Assembly (NCBI GenBank): GCA_021234155.1
Contig: JAJEKV010000054.1
Coordinates: 2,457,702-2,521,701 of the forward strand
Source of the DNA: Isoetes taiwanensis
Taxonomy: Eukaryota > Streptophyta > Lycopodiopsida > Isoetales > Isoetaceae
DNA length: 64,000 bases
Direction: 5' to 3'
How positions within the stretch are numbered: position 1 is the stretch's first letter; each line of letters opens with the position of its first letter. Made by a program: the position numbers and the translations under genes. A model generated the notes under the pieces. It saw nothing but the letters and a program-made list of their open reading frames with translations. It did no database searches and was not told where the DNA came from. This document shows positions 11,930 through 23,429 of this stretch, in pieces.

Positions 11930-12730
11930 CTAAGAACTTATTTGGTCAATGTAAAACGACCAGCAAGAGATGAGTTTGCAGTTGACCACTAAACAAGTGT
12001 TCTCAAAACCCTTAACAATTTCTTTCCATGCCGCTTCTGCACTAACATGAATGTCAACCAAAATTTCAAATAGAATGGTGGCATGTCCATGAGCAAGAAG
12101 CTTCCATGGATAATCATGAACACATACTGAAATCGGAGTGTCCAGCATCCATAAGGCCGTACACTTTTGCCAACCCACTAACACACCGGAAGCTAGTGAG
12201 AATGTATCTAAGAGCAGTTTTGCAACTTCAAAATTCTCAGAATTAGCGAGGAACATGTCATCTGTATATTGATTGCAAACTTCTTGTGTACCATCCTCCA
12301 TAGCAAGAGTCTGAAAGAGCCCCTCCGCTGTTGCAATAGCAAATAACTGCAACAACATCTCCGCAACAATTTTGAAAAGGAGTGGTACTAAAGGGCATTC
12401 CTAACACATACGATGACGAAGTGGAAAACCTTTAATGTTTCACCTTGCAATAGAACAGTAGCCTGAACAGAGACATACAGCTTATGACATTTGATGTGAA
12501 TTGCAAATTGCTGCTCGTATCCAAATTTGAGCATACATACACAAGCGCAGTGCCTTCGCAATATCAAGTTTAAACAATTAAGAGGGCAGACAGAAGAGAT
12601 CAAAGTGCCAATATTAGGACTAGAGCTTTGATGCTTAGCATAAGAAACTAGATTAGACATACTTTTATTTTCCAAAATCCACATAAAGGGGCCAATCGTA
12701 GGAAAGCAATAAGAGCTCCAAATATTCACA
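11930..12730 (-). pseudogene. LINE (L1-like) reverse transcriptase relic
   Basis: On the minus strand the fragments follow the order of a plant LINE reverse transcriptase. A segment at about 12430-12560 resembles the stretch before motif B. CPLVPLLF lies at about 12380-12400 in a different frame, preceded by an in-frame TAG. YTDD (normally YADD) lies in the 11930-12358 ORF, followed by FSLASGVLVGWQK, the plant LINE motif D. At least one frameshift and one stop separate the parts, so it is dead. Upstream ORFs to about 13134 may belong to the same relic but carry no motif I can name. Confidence 0.72.
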
Positions 12731-12810
12731 TCTGGGCATCTCCACTAGATACAAACCAGAATACAATTGCCACATCTGGGCATCTGCACTAGATACAAAA
12801 CCAGAATACC
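12727..12810. repeat. 44 bp tandem duplication, third copy at 22461-22502
   Basis: CACATCTGGGCATC...CACTAGATACAAAACCAGAATAC occurs at 12727-12770 and 12771-12810. A third copy lies 9.7 kb away at 22461-22502, next to the tyrosine-recombinase relic. On the minus strand it encodes a LYLVDAQMW-like string. Confidence 0.85.
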
Positions 12811-13198
12811 ATGCTATACAATGCTTGCTAATGATTAGTGAAACCATTATGGCTGGGATTAAAAGACCTCGGCCTTTTGGGTTTTGGAGGAAAATCCCGA
12901 CCATAATAGTGACACTAACCAATAGGGATTTAAACTGTACAAAAACAACAACAACTGAGCAAATCTGATCAAGGTGAAGCGTGCAAATACATGCTCTTCT
13001 CTACAAATAGTCAAGTCGAAACCTTTGAAACCATACTCTAAACCATCAAAGTGGAACACACCTCTGTATAGATGATATTCCCAAAACATACTCCAAGTCA
13101 ACTTGGTGGAGTTTGAGAAGATGCTCTGCAACATAAATCAACCTAGCAAAACAGATGGCAAATGTAGCATAAATCACAAGATACGAGGGTTTCCCAAT

Positions 13199-13345
13199 AC
13201 AGGCATGCGGGCCTACCAAGACCGGCACGAGGGCCTACCAACACTGGCACGAGGGCCAACGGTCTACAATCTTATAATAACAATTGGCACGAGGGCCATA
13301 AGTCACAACCAAGTACACTGGCATGAGAGCTTTTCCCGCACACTA
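13199..13345. repeat. Short degenerate tandem repeat (GGCACGAGGGCC core)
   Basis: The core GGCACGAGGGCC recurs three times, with CAGGCATGCGGGCC and TGGCATGAGAGC as diverged ends, spaced irregularly. No coding signal. Confidence 0.6.
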
Positions 13346-13914
13346 GGCGTCAAATGAGAAAAGGATAGCCAAACGGTTAGCGTGGGAAGGTGAAATAGTT
13401 AGATCAATAAGGAAGTAGCATGGAACAAGGAGATCTAAGGATTTTCAGGAAGTCCAACAAATCAGCACTAAGCATTACGGATGGGTGGGTGGGTAGGGAG
13501 TGGGGGGAGTCGGAGACCAAAGCAAGAGCATGGAGATGCATATACGCTGAAGAAAAAAGGAAAAGCCTAGAGGGATATAAAAGCAAGAAACTACCTGCCA
13601 GGCAAGCCTAACTAACTAGGTAAAACTGGCTTTTGACAATTACATTTATCTTCTTATCATCATACGAAGATAAATTCAATTGTCAAAACCAAATAAGGAA
13701 GGAAGGAAGGAAGTATATTTTAACGTCCATGGAGGCCAACTGGCCTATGAGACGGTCACAATACAATATCTCAGATAATATCCAAACACAAAAGAAAACC
13801 ACAAAAGCCCTATACAATGTGTCTCTACCACTGGGATGAAAAAACCCCCCATGTGGGAGGAAAAAACCTTGTAGTAGGCGTTCAAATTCCCTATCTGGGC
13901 GCTCAAATTCCCTG
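13346..13914. other. No gene recognised; left flank of element A
   Basis: Low-complexity purine-rich DNA with only short ORFs. It ends in CCCTG, the probable left copy of the element A target duplication (right copy CCCTA at 22410). Confidence 0.5.
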
Positions 13915-15509
13915 TGTGACGGTCCTTCGCCTGACACTTGCTGTTACAGAAATACTTTACACAAAGCCTAAGATCTCACGGGTGCAGAACCTACACGTCG
14001 TCCCCTAGTCCCAAGTAATATGTTGCGGTCTCCCTAAGCTCCGGGTCTCTAGCTCGGGGAAAAACCTTCACCTAGAAGCAACTCGACATGACCAGCATCG
14101 AGTCCGCACTAGCGAGCTTCGTCAGTGCCCACTCGCTAGTGCTGAGTGCTTAACACTCGTGGCCTCGGTTTCTGCTTATTCTCCCCGGAGAGTTGTGGGC
14201 AGACCGAGGTGCAATCCAGGCTAGCAACATGAGCGATTTCCATAATCTTTTCCTATGGATATTCTAACTCAAGAATGACTAATTACTAACATGTATCTAA
14301 TTACAAGATCTGATGCAAGCTCTTCTATAGAAAAGGTCCAAGATGTAACCACATCTTAAAATATGCAATCGTAAGATTCTTATTAAACCAAACGCTGTCA
14401 ATAACTAAGGATATCAGTAGAACGCGTATCCATATTTATGACATGCCGAAACAACTGCTAGACAACAGAGTTGCCTTGTATCCATGAAACCCAGCTTGCA
14501 TGTTAAAAGAATATTCAGGGCAAAGTATTAAAACATGGATATGTAAACTTCTTACGGGAGTGATGTGGCATCACCCGATTGGGTGGATCATAAAGAATCT
14601 TGTTACGGCTTAACGGCGGCTTAAGGAAGTGGCTCAGGCTCACTACACTTTAGAATTACTGTTTTACGGCTAATAAATAATTTATGGGGAAGTTGTCAAG
14701 GTTTAACTCCATTTTAATTAGCTAAGAACCTTATGATTAAAAATAAAAATATAACAAGGCTGATAATGGGTTGACGATTTCACTTACCCTAAAACTATAA
14801 CCAAGCAGCAGTTCAGCCGGACTGCCATACATGAATGGATTTGGATCTGTATATGATTAAACATGGTCTGGGCTCTAAGGAAATTTATCCTACAGTCGAA
14901 TTGCATAGGAATCTAAAATCCTAGAGGACTATCTAAGTCTCAGACCTAATCCGGATTATCCCCATAAATTGCAGAGATCCGACCAGTATTTTGCTTCCTG
15001 ATTCCAATTTGTATGGATACTTGAATAAATCGGGCCCAAATGTTTTCTGTTTATGCCTGTAAGAGATGTCAAAGCAATCGATTGCTTACCCTGTATGATC
15101 TGCCGGATCATTCCTACTCGGATATTTATGTAACAAGTGATTTGCATGCAACAAAACAGCTCGGATTTGCCTGACCGATCCCATTTTGAATCCATTTACG
15201 CATCAACAGCAGTGAATAAATTGCCCAGAGAAAAGATGGGATTGCCACTGATATTCCTCTTAGTTCTATGACGAAATTTGTTCTTTCATTCCATTTATTA
15301 GAGCGTTTAGAAGATTAAGATCTAACCTGTGCACGCTTCTTTGAAATTGTTACCTAAATTTTCAGCCCTTCCTCTTCGATCCTCTCTCCCTTTCGTTCTG
15401 ATTCTAACTACTTGGAATTCTTTCTTTGCCACGTCCTCTCAATGCCACATCATCTCCTTATTATTAATATACCTTAGAGAATACAACCATAAATAAAATT
15501 CACATCACA
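13915..15509 (-). repeat. 3' LTR of element A (left copy)
   Basis: 1595 bp, starting TGTGACGGTCC and ending TTCACATCACA on the plus strand; closely matches 20857-22409 with scattered substitutions and small indels. The inner end abuts the polypurine tract at 15510-15525. Confidence 0.88.
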
Positions 15510-15525
15510 TTTTTATCCCCTTTAA
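15510..15525 (-). promoter_or_regulatory. Polypurine tract of element A
   Basis: On the minus strand TTAAAGGGGATAAAAA lies immediately before the LTR start TGTGATG. This is the usual primer for plus-strand DNA synthesis in LTR retrotransposons. Confidence 0.8.
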
Positions 15526-15580
15526 GATTCGACGTCCTCATCGAATAAAATTCACATCACATTGTTAAAAATATACTCCT

Positions 15581-17595
15581 TCACAACTTCATGTATTGTT
15601 TATACTTAACAAGTTTGATACATCTTTTAGACAACCTTATTCCATGGCATGATATAGATTGAAAAAGGTTCGGAAAATCTTTAGCATATTTTGCTTCGGC
15701 CTCGTTTAACTCCATCCATGTTGCATCTTCTATAGGGTAATCCGCCCATTGTATAAGGATTTCTTTGATCATCCTACTACGCAGCTTTCGTTCCCGATAT
15801 TGCAATATTTGGGATGGCATTACTTCAAAGGTGTTATTCTCATGGATTAATTGCAAATCCGGAAGCACTTGATCTCCGTCATGTAAAGAGGGTTTTAATA
15901 AACTGACGTGAAAAACATCATGAATCTTTACATGTGGTGGCAGCTCTAATTGGTAGGCTAGGTTCCCCATCCTTTTAATGATTTTAAAAGGACCAGCATA
16001 TCTTGGAGCAAGTTTGCTACATTTCCCAATTCTGAGCTGACTTTTCTTTGGTTTGACACAGAGATATACAAGGTCTCCTACCTTGAATTCTCTATGTATT
16101 CTATGCTTATCCGCAAATTGCTTCTGTCTATGTTGTGCTTCCGCTAGCCTGCTCCTTATAAGCTGCACTTTATCTGCATATTCCTCCAACATCTGTCTAG
16201 AAATTTCAGATTTAACCATGGGATCATACCAATTTATTGGGGCATAACAATCATGTCCGTAAAGTGCTTCAAAAGGTGTCATTCCTATAGATTCCTGTTT
16301 AGAATTATTGTAAGCAAACTCTGCTAAAGGTAACAATCCTTCCCATTTCTTTGGATTGTCTTGACAGTACATCCGCAACATATCCTCAACAACACTGTTT
16401 ACTATTTCTGTTTACCCATCAGTTTCTGGGTGATAGGCTGTGCTCATCTGCAACTGAGTTCCAACTCCCTTGAAAAACGAAGTCCAAAAGTTACTAGTAA
16501 ACCTTGGATCTCTATCTGAAACAATACTTGTAGGAATGCCATGTAAACGAAAGATGTCATGAATAAAGATATTAGCAGTTTCCTTCGCTGTTATTGTTTT
16601 TCTAACTGGAAAGAAGTGAGCATGTTTAGTTAACCTGTCAATCACCACAAGAATAGCATCCTTTCCTGTTTGTGTTCTTGGCAATCCTACTATGAAATCC
16701 ATGCTGATAGATTCCCATTTTCTTTCTGGAATAGGTAACAGCTGCAAAAGGCCAAGTGCCCTAATCTGTTCGGCCTTAATACGTGAACACATCACACAAT
16801 TTTGGATATATTTATGGACATAATCTTTTAATCCTGGCCAAAAGAAACTTCTCTTTACCTTGTGATATGTCTTATGGAACCCTGGATGACCTGATATTAC
16901 TGCATCATGACATTCATTTAGTATCTTCCTTTTAAGGTGATCTATTGCAGGAATATAAACTCTTGATTTGTATCTCAATATTCCCTGTTCAAAACTATAA
17001 TTACCCTTTATCTCCAGATTTTCTTTTTGTACTTCCTTCAATTTCGGTCCAAAATAATTGTCTGTAGCAATAGTATTTTTCACCTCATCCAACCAATCTG
17101 TTGTAATCATCGTTATTGCATAACAAGCTGGAAGTCTAGACAAAGCGTCTGCAATGACATTTGTACTGCCCGTTTTATAATTAATCTGGAAGTCATACTC
17201 TTAAAGAAATTCCATCCACCTACACTGTCTCAAATTCAAATTAGGTTGCTTCATAAAGTATGCAAGACTAGCATGGTCAGTATGCACCTCAAAATGATTC
17301 CCTAATAGACAAGCTCTAAGTGCATGTACAATTGCCAATAGTTCCTGATCATGAGTGGGATAATTTCGTTCGGCATCGTTCAGCTTATGAGAAATATATG
17401 CACACACATGCTTATCTTGCATCAACACAGCTCCTGTCCCCTCCCCACTAGCATTTTTCATAACCTGATACTTCTTATTCGGATCTGCCACTTTTAAAAC
17501 AGGAGCATTTATCAACTTCTCTTTTAAATTTCTGAAAGCGTTCTCATATTTCTCATCCAAGGCACCTCCAACTTCTTCTTCAAAGCATCATGATC
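15581..17595 (-). pseudogene. Element A pol fragment: RNase H, integrase, chromodomain
   Basis: Minus-strand order: RNase H (17560-17201; TDHASLAYFM and the NYPTHDQELLAIVHALR block), integrase zinc finger (HPGFHKTYHKVK ... CVMCSRIKAEQ), integrase core (VIDRLTKHAHF, SDRDPRF, AYHPETDG), the GPFKII/HVSLLKP C-terminal region, and a chromodomain-like end (ILIQWADYPIEDATWMELNE). Two in-frame TAA stops interrupt one frame, at about 17199 (after WMEFL) and 16409 (after PETDG). Both fit CAA-to-TAA changes at conserved Gln positions, leaving the catalytic Glu just beyond the second stop. The reverse transcriptase is missing beyond about 17595, where the LINE begins. Confidence 0.9.
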
Positions 17596-17600
17596 ATAAT

Positions 17601-18080
17601 GTGAGATCCATGCCTAGTTCATCCTCCCCCCAATTTCAAAACTCTCATGTAACAGGTTTTGCATCTACACCTGCATCTACATCTGCTCAGAGGCGTAGAG
17701 AATACATTGATAGGCACAACCGTCAGTGTAATCTGGTAATTCGTGGCCTGCTAGAAGAAGCATCAGAGGACTTGCAACAGAAGGTACAAACTTTGGTGTT
17801 AGCTAAATTGGACTTCACAACACCAGTTGTTGTCACTGCTGCACATAGGGTTGGAACATTGCAGACCCACCACCACAAGATAGTGAAATTCTGATCACGA
17901 AATTTGAGTACTAAAATGGATATCCTCAAAGCGAGGCCAAGCAATTGAAAGGGACATCTCTCTATCTGGATTTTGATCTTACTAAGTCCCAACAGTTAGC
18001 GGGCCCCGAATTTGCAAAGGTCCGGGACATTCAAAAGAATGGTGGTAAGGCTGAGCGATTCATGGAAAACTTCATTATTT
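17601..18080 (+). pseudogene. LINE 1 ORF1-like fragment (RRM-type nucleic acid binding)
   Basis: RREYIDRHNRQCNLVIRGL, then VTAAHRVG and KIVKF, then in another frame LYLDFDLTKSQQLAGPEF and KVRDIQKNGGKAERF. The pattern (NLVIRG...AHRVG...VKF...) is that of LINE ORF1 proteins with an RRM-like domain that chaperone the element RNA. At least one stop (after KIVKF) and a frame change break it. Confidence 0.6.
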
Positions 18081-18284
18081 TTACACCATCACATGCAACC
18101 TTTGCTGGCGCCTTTCATCATGCTAAGGCCACTCATACTGCTGGTGTTAAAGTCCATTCTCCCATTTCCCATGCACATACCAACGCCGCAAATCGCCTCG
18201 TGTTGTTCCATCTTACGCACCCACCACATCTTCTTACGCTCAAGGCCATTCCTCTCATGATGTTGCTAATGGTACCCTTGATCT

Positions 18285-19268
18285 TTGCTGGCCGATGTTC
18301 TTTGCTATTGCCGATTCTTTGCCTCTATTGCTCCAACCTCCTCGATTCGCCTTTGCTCATACTTTAAATGTGCCTTCCTAGGAAATGTGCCTTTGGTTGG
18401 TGTCTTCGAATTGTCGAGGTTTTCCCGGCGTAAAGGTGATGGCTTGAATCCCATTGCAAAAGATATGGATATCCTTACGCTCATGGAAGCGTGGGAGCAT
18501 TCAAACCAAACGGCTACCTCATTTTCTGAGGCTATCAATTCTTTTCATTATTTAATGAATGTCATGGGCAGCCGAGGTTGCGGTGGAGTTGCTTGCTATT
18601 TCAAGGATGCCCTTGCTCCATATATCACGCTTCATAAAGCTGATAGATATAATCGCTACATGTGGATCAAACTTCATTGCCACAATAGTAGTACCATTTT
18701 TGTTGCTGCCTGTTATTTCCCACCTACATCATCACCTTTTTATGATGAATATGATGTCGCTCGCAGTGATTCCTATGGTGATCTTTATGATGACATTGCT
18801 CAATTCAAACAGTTGGGGCATGTTATTCTTCTTCGTGATTTCAATGCTCGCACTGCTGAAATGCAAGCTGCTCAACTCATACTTGAGGATGTTCGTGACC
18901 CTTTATGGATGTCTGCTAATGATACAGTCTTTCCACGTTCATCGCCTGATGCTAACAAACCCGTCTCAACATTTGGAAGGGAGCTCATCCAGTTGTGTGA
19001 AGTCTTTGAGATGGTACTTTTTAATCAATGGCCACACTCTAAAGGTATTACACGCAGACAGGATAGGCAGGGTGGTGGTACTAGTGTTGTTGATTATGTC
19101 ATTTCCCAAGTGCAAACCTTGGATCTCATTTCAGATTTTCGAATTGGCACAAGGCATAGAGATGGGGAGATAAAATCTGATCACTATCCACTTTATTTGT
19201 CATTAAAGTGGCAGCTTCCACCTCTTCAACCCATTGCTATCCGGGCTCTCGCTCCTCGAAACGCTTGA
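18285..19268 (+). pseudogene. LINE 1 AP-type endonuclease domain
   Basis: 327-codon open stretch. Motifs of the exonuclease-endonuclease-phosphatase fold appear in order: GVACYFKDALAPY, VAACYFPPTSSPFYDEY, LRDFNARTA, TSVVDYVIS and the final SDHYPLYLSLKW. It nicks target DNA to prime reverse transcription. The N-terminal catalytic Asn/Glu region is frame-damaged (about 18360-18420), so the true domain starts in another frame. The downstream linker toward the reverse transcriptase (WFDEG at about 19450) is heavily mutated. Confidence 0.85.
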
Positions 19269-19269
19269 C

Positions 19270-20856
19270 TTATTCTAGATCTTTTGAATATGAACGGACA
19301 TTAGCTCCTGCGCTTGCGGTATTTTGGATACCCAACTCTTCAAAGGCGTAATGCGGCATTTGGTCGATGCTTTGCTTACTTACCTTTGTCTCTTGCTTTG
19401 GTACGCGACGGTGTTGCTCATCTTTGGTAGGAAATCCTTTCCTAGAAATGCGTGGTTTGATGAAGGCGCAAGCGGCTTAAAAACAATTGCGAGCGATAGT
19501 TGAGCGGATCACCTTGACATAATGCCATTGTAATTATAAGTCCGTTTTGAAACGCAAGAAGGCACACTTTGTTCTTTGAGCATCGAAGCAAATGTTTGAA
19601 TTATTTACGTGAGCCTCGGACCTTCGGCGCAAAATATTATATCGACCACCTCCTACCCTTGGACATATTTCTATGCGGCAATGGGATGGCGATTGGTCCA
19701 CTTATATGATGATCACAGGGTCCTTAATTACGTGCCTCCTTTGGTAGGTGATATTCTTCAATTCACGAGGCGGAAGTCAAAGAAGGACTGTGGCATCTAT
19801 CTAATGGCAAGTCTCACGATCTTCAAGGTTTGCAAGCGAAATTGCTTAAATGGGGAGGGGAGGGAGGGTCCGCTATTGCTTCCAATCATCACTACTCTTT
19901 TAAATCAAGCTTTGCAAGAAGGCTTGCCGTAAACTTGGGTTTGTCGGTGAAGGTCGTACCAATTTAAAGCATGACCCTTCTAATTATCGCATGATCATGG
20001 TAAGTTCCATATTTTCAAAGCTCTTAGCCGGTCTTCGAGAAGCGATTGACATCATGGGAGAGAACATCTTGGTATGCGTCTTTAGGGAGGCGCAGGCTTT
20101 CGTCCATGCCATTCTACAATAGACCATATTTTCACATTGCGCATGCTTATTGAACATAGTCGAAGTTTGAAACAAGACCTCTATATATGCTTTGTGGATT
20201 TTACTTACGCTTTTGATACTGATTACCCGCGAGCTTCTTTTGGCGGCTTGCGAGCGGGGTTCCACAAGATCTTCAAAATGCGGTTTATCGGCTCTATGAA
20301 AGGGTTTTGCTAAATTTCCAGCATCGTACTCAAATCACTAGCAATATTGGAGTTCGTCAGGGTTGCCCTTTATCTCCTACACTCTTTGGCTTGTACATTG
20401 ATCAATTGGAAGAATGGCTTGATAATCATGGCGGCGGAGGTCCACATTTGGCACACTATATCATTAGGCAACTTATGTATACTGATGATGTTTCACTTCT
20501 GGCACATACCGTTGCTAGTATGCAGCAACATTTACATGATCTGCACAGTTTTTGTGAGAACACAGGTCTGCGTGTTAATCTCCAAAAGATCAAGCTTTTG
20601 GTAGTTCAATCTTCTCGTCACAATGTTCCCCCTATGCACTATGATAGCCGCGAAGTTGAAGTTGTAGATAGTTACAAGTATCTTGGTGTAGAATTCTGTA
20701 AGAACACACTTTGGGAACAGTGTATTACCAAGCGGGTGGCTGCTGGATGGAGAGCACTCTATGCAATGCAAAACAATTGTTTTCGCGCAGAAATTCATGA
20801 TTGGCCACGGAAAGCCCACTTGTTTCGGGCTTTGGTAGAGCCTGTTTTACTTTCTT
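19270..20856 (+). pseudogene. LINE 1 reverse transcriptase, 3'-truncated
   Basis: The N-terminal palm is only traceable through multiple frames (SHDHGKFHIFKA, CFVDFTYAFDT at about 20190). From 20307 one open frame carries GVRQGCPLSPTLFGLYID (motif B), LMYTDDVSLLA (motif C with YTDD instead of YADD), TGLRVNLQKIKLLVV (motif D) and YKYLGVEF (motif E). The frame runs without a stop into the right LTR of element A at about 20857; the residues after LLSF are LTR-encoded. The changed catalytic Ala-to-Thr plus upstream damage make it inactive. Confidence 0.85.
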
Positions 20857-22409
20857 TCCTTCGCCCGACACTTGCTGTTACGGAAATACTTCACACAAAG
20901 CCTAAGATCTCACGGGTGCAGAACCTACACGTCGTCCCCTAGTCCCAAGTAATATGTTGCGGTCTCCCTAAGCTACGGGCCTCTAGCTCGGAAAAAAACC
21001 TTCACCTAGAAGCAACTCGACGTGACCAGCGTCCAGTCCGCACTAGCGAGCTTCATCAGTGCCCACTCGCTAGTGCTGAGTGCTTAACACTCGCGGCCTC
21101 GGTTTCTGCTTATTCTCCCCGGAGAGTTGTGGGCAGACCGAGGTGCAATCCAGGCTAGCAACATAAGTGATTTCCATATTCTTTTCCTATGGATATTCTA
21201 ACTCAAGAATGACTAATTACTAACATGTATCTAATTACAAGATCTGATGCAAGCTCTTCTATAGAAAAGATCCAAGATGTAACCACATCTTAAAATATGC
21301 AGTCGTAAGATTCTTATTAAAACAAACGCTGTCAATAACTAAGGATATCACTAGAACGCGTATCCATATTTATGACATGCCGAAACAACTGCTAGACAAC
21401 AGAGTTGCCTTGTATCCATGAAACCCAGCTTGCATGTTAAAAGAATATTCAGGGCAAAGTATTAAAAACTGGATATGTAAACTTCTTACGGAACTGATGT
21501 GGCATCACCCGATTGGTGGGTCATAAAGAATCTTGTTACGGCTTGACGACGGCTTAGTGGCTCAGGCTCACTACACTTTAGAATTACTGTTTTACGGCTA
21601 ATAAATAACTTATGGGAAAGTTGTCAAGGTTTAACTCCATTTTAATTAGCTAAGAACCTTATGATTAAAAATAAAAATATAACAAGGCTGATAATGGGTT
21701 GACGATTTCACTTACCCTAAAACTGTAACCAAGCAGCAGTTCAGCCGGACTGCCATACAGGAATCGATTTGGATCTGCGTATGATTAAACATGGTCTGGG
21801 CTCTAAGGAAATTTATCCTACAGTCGAATTGCGTAGGAATCTAAAAATCTAAAGGACTATCTAAGTCTCAGACCTAATCCGGATTATCCCCATAAATTGC
21901 AGAGATCCGACCAGTATTTTGCTTCCTGATTGTCTTCTGTTTATGCCTGTAAGAGATGTCAAAGCAATCGATTGCTTACCCTGTATGATCTGCCGGATCA
22001 TTCCTACTCGGATATTTATGTAACAAGTGATTGCATGCAATAAAACAGCTCGGATTTGCCTGGCCGATCCCATTTTGAATCCATTTACGCATCAACAGCA
22101 GTGAATAAATTGCCTAGAGAAAAGCTAGGATTGCCACTGATATTCCTCTTAGTTCTATGACGAAATTTGTTCTTTCATTCCATTTACTAAATGCTTAGAG
22201 CGTTTAGAAGATTAAGATCTCACCTGTGCACGCTTCTTTGAAATTGTTACCTAAATTTTCAGCCCTTCCTCTTCGATCCTCTCTCCCTTTTGTTCTGATT
22301 CTAACTACTTGGAATTCTTTCTTTGCCACGTCCTCTCAATGCCACATCATCTCCTTATTATTAATATACCTTAGAGAATACAGCCATAAATAAAATTCAC
22401 ATCACACCC
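20857..22409 (-). repeat. 5' LTR of element A (right copy)
   Basis: 1553 bp match to 13915-15509, ending in the same TTCACATCACA. Its inner end begins at TCCTTCGCC; the terminal TGTGACGG is missing and LINE 1 sequence follows directly. No primer binding site is present next to it. Confidence 0.85.
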
Positions 22410-22556
22410 TATGCTGTGAGGGACTCTCTGACGGTCGAGAGAAGATGAGACAAACTAAGCCACATCTGGGCATCCACTAGATACAAAACCAGAATACAAT
22501 GCTGACAGAGGCGACAAGAACCTATGGGAGAGTGGAGCAGGAGCAGGAAGCCAATT

Positions 22557-23420
22557 AAAGTTCCACAGAGCTAGGATCAGAAGGATCAAAACCCAAGGAA
22601 TGAGAAACCAATAGTTGTTGCTGAAGAGATGGGAAAAATATATACATCCTTGGATGAATCAAAGCACCAATGTCCATGAGCTTGAAGATCCTGTCTAGAA
22701 TATTGAAAATAGTCGCAGAATATGTACCAAAGGCCTTTGCATCCTTTCCAATGGCAGAAAGGCGATGCTTAAAGCAAAATCTCAAAGTTGTATTAAGACA
22801 CGGGTTTTCTCCTCAAGAAACATCTCAACGTGTTACGGAAAATCTCTCCAATCAAGTGGCCACGAGCATGGCCATCCACATGAACAAAATCAACCAAATG
22901 CAGCAATCTCTCCAAAAGAACCATAAGGCAATACGGACCAGAAATGCGAGAATAGTGACTCAAGCTCTCAACCCATTTGGTTGGTCTTAGAGGAACCAAA
23001 TAAAGAGGCTCGCATGGGTATCAAGGCTAAAAATTCATTGCTGCATAGGAAAGCCACAAAGGCGAGAACAATAGATGTGCATTTCATATCATCCGGAAGA
23101 GAATCTGAGAGGCATGCAAACTTGTCAAGGAGTTTACGAACCATATGAGAAAAATAAGAAGATGATGGAAAGCAATAAAAGCAATGGTGGTGCTGACACG
23201 GGCTGACGGATTCGGGAAGGACGTCAAAAGCATAGTTAAAAAGTGGCAAATCGTGGAAGGACTAGTGGAGAGGAAATCACGGCTCTTAGCTTTGCACCAA
23301 TTCCTGAAAAGGGACCAAGCATGCTAATAATCTCTTAAAGTGCTGTCAGACCTAGAGCACATCAAGAACTTCTGAAAAGCATCCTTCAACTCAATTACGC
23401 CAACATCACCATCCAAAGCA
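22557..23420 (-). pseudogene. Tyrosine recombinase relic (DIRS/Crypton-like integrase)
   Basis: Read right to left in three frames. The core-binding N domain resembles STLRDY*HAWSLFRNWC followed by STSPSTICHFLTML (about 23395-23230). The catalytic domain start is MKCTSIVLAFVAFLCSNEF at about 23085-23024, where the family has ...GFLRSNEL..., the first catalytic Arg being Cys here. The middle is KTNQMG, then GPYCLMVLLERLLHLVDFV. The end is LSAIGKDAKAFGTYSA (normally G.HSLR/HSAR), then in another frame HGHWCFDSSKDVYI (normally HGRW.S...K.GYI). The last Tyr, codon 22640-22642, aligns with the nucleophile. Stops and frameshifts make it dead. A host repeat copy lies beside it at 22461. Assignment is by motif order from family knowledge; a search is needed to choose DIRS, Ngaro or Crypton. 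Confidence 0.68.
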
Positions 23421-23429
23421 TTCCAAATC

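Larger units (their letters stand above)
17600..20856 (+). mobile_element. LINE 1: decayed non-LTR retrotransposon inside element A
   Basis: Plus-strand order is ORF1, endonuclease, reverse transcriptase. ORF1-like text (17600-18080) includes RQCNLVIRGL and AHRVG. The endonuclease reads openly, but 19270-20300 is riddled with stops and indels. The sequence is cut at the right LTR of element A at 20857, so the C-terminal part and 3' UTR are missing. The motifs resemble those of LINE 2 (CPLSPTLFG.YID), so the two belong to related clades. Confidence 0.82.
13915..22409 (-). mobile_element. Element A: Ty3/gypsy chromovirus, 5' half replaced by a LINE fragment
   Basis: Two long direct repeats bound the element (13915-15509 and 20857-22409). 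The outer ends are TGTGA...TCACA, and flanking 5 bp CCCTG/CCCTA fits a target duplication with one change. Orientation is minus: a polypurine tract abuts the left LTR, and RNase H, integrase and chromodomain run right to left. The expected 5' part (primer binding site, gag, protease, most of reverse transcriptase) is absent. In its place lies a LINE in the opposite orientation, which runs directly into the right LTR. The right LTR lacks the first 8 nt of the left one (TGTGACGG). Confidence 0.85.
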
